A stretch of DNA of 64,000 nt, taken from positions 18,935 through 82,934 of the forward strand of contig PGZV01000019.1 in NCBI GenBank assembly GCA_002841495.1, read 5' to 3'. The DNA comes from Firmicutes bacterium HGW-Firmicutes-2. Its GTDB lineage: Bacteria > Bacillota > Clostridia > Lachnospirales > Vallitaleaceae. The position numbers were made by a program, and so were the translations under genes. Below, one piece after another: positions 62,561 through 64,000 of this stretch (position 1 is the first letter of the stretch; every line of letters begins with the position of its first letter). Below the pieces are notes generated by a model. That model was not told the DNA's origin and made no database searches. It worked only from the letters and a program-made list of their open reading frames with translations.

Positions 62561-63343
62561 CTAACGTAATTCTTCATCTATGTTAGAAACGTAATCGCCA
62601 CCTAACCATTCTTCTGATATCTTAAGCATTGTACCATTACCTTGAAGGACAAGCAAAGCTGCATCTACTTTTTCTTTTAGTTCTGTGTTGCCTTTTTTAA
62701 TACAAACACCAATAGGTTCATTGGTCAACTGAGCAGTTGTAATCACAAAGTCTTCTGAATTCTTTGACACATAATCAATGGCTACAGCATAATCAACAAC
62801 AATGGCATCTAAACGACCTGTTTTCATATCTGCAAAAGTTTGTGTGATATCATCATATTTAGTAATCTCAAAAGGTGTCATTTCCAGTTGCTTTTCAACG
62901 GCGATATCCGCTGTTGTACCAAGTTGAACGCCAACATTCTTACCTTCAAGATCTGCAGGTGTTTGAACAGAGTCATCACCAGGTGCTACAACAATTACCT
63001 GACCGTTAGATAAGTAAGGCTTTGAAAATTCAAATCCTTCAAGACGATCCGGCGTAATACTAACAGATGATATGATGACATCATACTTATCTGAATTTAG
63101 TCCAGAGAAAATGCCTTCCCAAGCTGTTGGAACAAATTCAACTTCAATACCCATTTCAGCTGCTAAAGCTTTAGCAAAATCAATGTCAAAACCTACTAAC
63201 TCATTATCTTCATTTCTAAATTCCATTGGTGGATAAGAATCATCAACCGCAATTGTTAAAACATCCGCTGATTCTTCTTTTGCACATCCAGCTACTACCA
63301 ATACCATTACAAACAACATCATAATACTAACTATCTTTTTCAT
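62561..63343 (-). CDS. Polar amino-acid ABC transporter substrate-binding lipoprotein
   Basis: 260 residues from ATG 63343, which follows AAGGGG. Lipobox VVAGC with Cys20. The family 3 binding fold has VDDSYPPMEFRNE, GFDIDFAKALAAEMG, GLNSDKYDVIISSVS and a C-terminal EEWLGGDYV. It delivers a polar amino acid to GlnPQ. The exact ligand is not decidable. Confidence 0.93.
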   Translation of the reverse strand: MKKIVSIMMLFVMVLVVAGCAKEESADVLTIAVDDSYPPMEFRNEDNELVGFDIDFAKALAAEMGIEVEFVPTAWEGIFSGLNSDKYDVIISSVSITPDRLEGFEFSKPYLSNGQVIVVAPGDDSVQTPADLEGKNVGVQLGTTADIAVEKQLEMTPFEITKYDDITQTFADMKTGRLDAIVVDYAVAIDYVSKNSEDFVITTAQLTNEPIGVCIKKGNTELKEKVDAALLVLQGNGTMLKISEEWLGGDYVSNIDEELR

Positions 63344-63559
63344 TTTATGCCCCTTTTCTTCAGAAAATATCGTGTTATATATCGATATTAACGATCTTGA
63401 TTTGATCAGAACGCTTATAGCATTCTGACACATTATTATGCTCATGTTGCATTAAAACATCACAACACCACAATAAATAAATTTTACTACGAAATTAGCA
63501 TAATTGCAAGTGTTAGATGGGCATCTTTCATATCGTGGCTCATATCATGCATATTATGA

Positions 63560-63934
63560 CTATTTATTTAATTTGTTAAATATGGAAGTACGAACTGTAT
63601 TTTTTGTAAATATAATATTAGAGTCTTCGTTAATCAGTGCTTTACGTATGTACTCAATTTCTTCTTCCGTAAGCTCTACTGTTCTAGATGTTTTTGATCG
63701 AATGACTCTACTGTTTAATTCCTCAACTGCATCAGCTGCATTGCCTCTTTTGCTAAAGTAAAAAACCGCTTTATCCGAATCAAAAGCACCATCATGCTCT
63801 AAATATATATGTTCTATCACGCTTTCTGTTATGCCGGTGCAAGAACTTAATTTTGACAATTCATATTCTCCATTATAGTCAATATAGTAATGATCATCCT
63901 TAAGGGCACTTTCTCTTATCATAAAACCATTCAT
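63560..63934 (-). CDS. Hypothetical 124-residue protein
   Basis: ATG 63934 follows GGAG at nine bases. The product is acidic and soluble, with a possible helix-turn-helix-like segment (ELSKLSSCTGITESVIEHIY) and a Glu-rich helix TVELTEEEIEYIRKALI. I recognise no family. Upstream sequence to the window edge shows only AT-rich promoter-like DNA. Confidence 0.55.
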   Translation of the reverse strand: MNGFMIRESALKDDHYYIDYNGEYELSKLSSCTGITESVIEHIYLEHDGAFDSDKAVFYFSKRGNAADAVEELNSRVIRSKTSRTVELTEEEIEYIRKALINEDSNIIFTKNTVRTSIFNKLNK

Positions 63935-64000
63935 CCTATTTTTCTCCTTAAACTCGTTCTATTATATAGCATCAATTTACCAATATTATATCTTTTTAGT

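Overview
The window is chromosomal DNA from a low-GC, probably anaerobic Clostridia-type Firmicute. AT-rich intergenic DNA, strong AGGAGG-type ribosome binding sites, an S-layer-homology protein, a flavodiiron protein, a RIC di-iron repair protein, an EFR1-type ferredoxin flavoprotein, type-2 IleRS, MutS2, YhaM and PerR/BirA-style operators all fit. CheX, PilZ and GGDEF/EAL proteins suggest a motile, c-di-GMP-signalling cell. I cannot name the genus.

Layout. (a) 1-6111: accessory DNA, read here as the decayed end of an integrative conjugative element beside the 3' end of rlmD. It holds a cut-off lspA, a cadmium/zinc P-type ATPase inactivated by a deletion of about 110 bp, its CadC repressor with a well-formed promoter and two operators, a ruined serine-recombinase tail, a chimeric ORF joining an antirestriction-like protein to a second recombinase tail, and one further ICE-type gene. 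(b) 6112-16432: core genes rlmD, yhaM, a DUF692/MNIO-like enzyme with a 43-codon peptide gene just upstream, a GNAT, mutS2, a two-component pair, PilZ, trmL and cheX. (c) 16550-23150: perR, a 500-bp hairpin-rich gap, an aminotransferase/Lrp/AIR-synthase-like group, an SLH protein, a LacI regulator and a rearranged tRNA cluster (Tyr/Leu chimera, Phe with 70-bp tandem duplications of its 3' end, two Gly). (d) 23310-26066: NO/O2 defence (EFR1, RIC, flavodiiron protein) behind a CRP/FNR-type palindrome. (e) 26148-40996: lipoprotein, psuG-psuK, a DUF6873-like/radical-SAM pair, a LysM-anchored nucleotidase, a second intact heavy-metal ATPase, and small genes of uncertain role. (f) 41034-56250: Mbl-type MreB, glycogen phosphorylase, ileS, a large sensor GGDEF-EAL protein, pncB, malQ, plsC and a frameshifted small membrane-protein gene. 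(g) 56292-64000: MFS and APC transporters, bioY under a BirA-type operator, DegV, a polar amino-acid ABC transporter and an unknown gene.

How genes may work together. The two metal ATPases appear to share one SmtB/ArsR-type operator design, so CadC could control both. GlgP and MalQ form a glycogen/maltodextrin degradation pair, each with LacI/CcpA-like operators. The EFR1/RIC/FDP group forms a nitrosative-stress set. The strongest leads for something undescribed are the MNIO-like enzyme with its small Cys-containing peptide, the hairpin-rich region at 17124-17634 with its 58-nt dispersed repeat, and the tRNA-derived tandem repeat.
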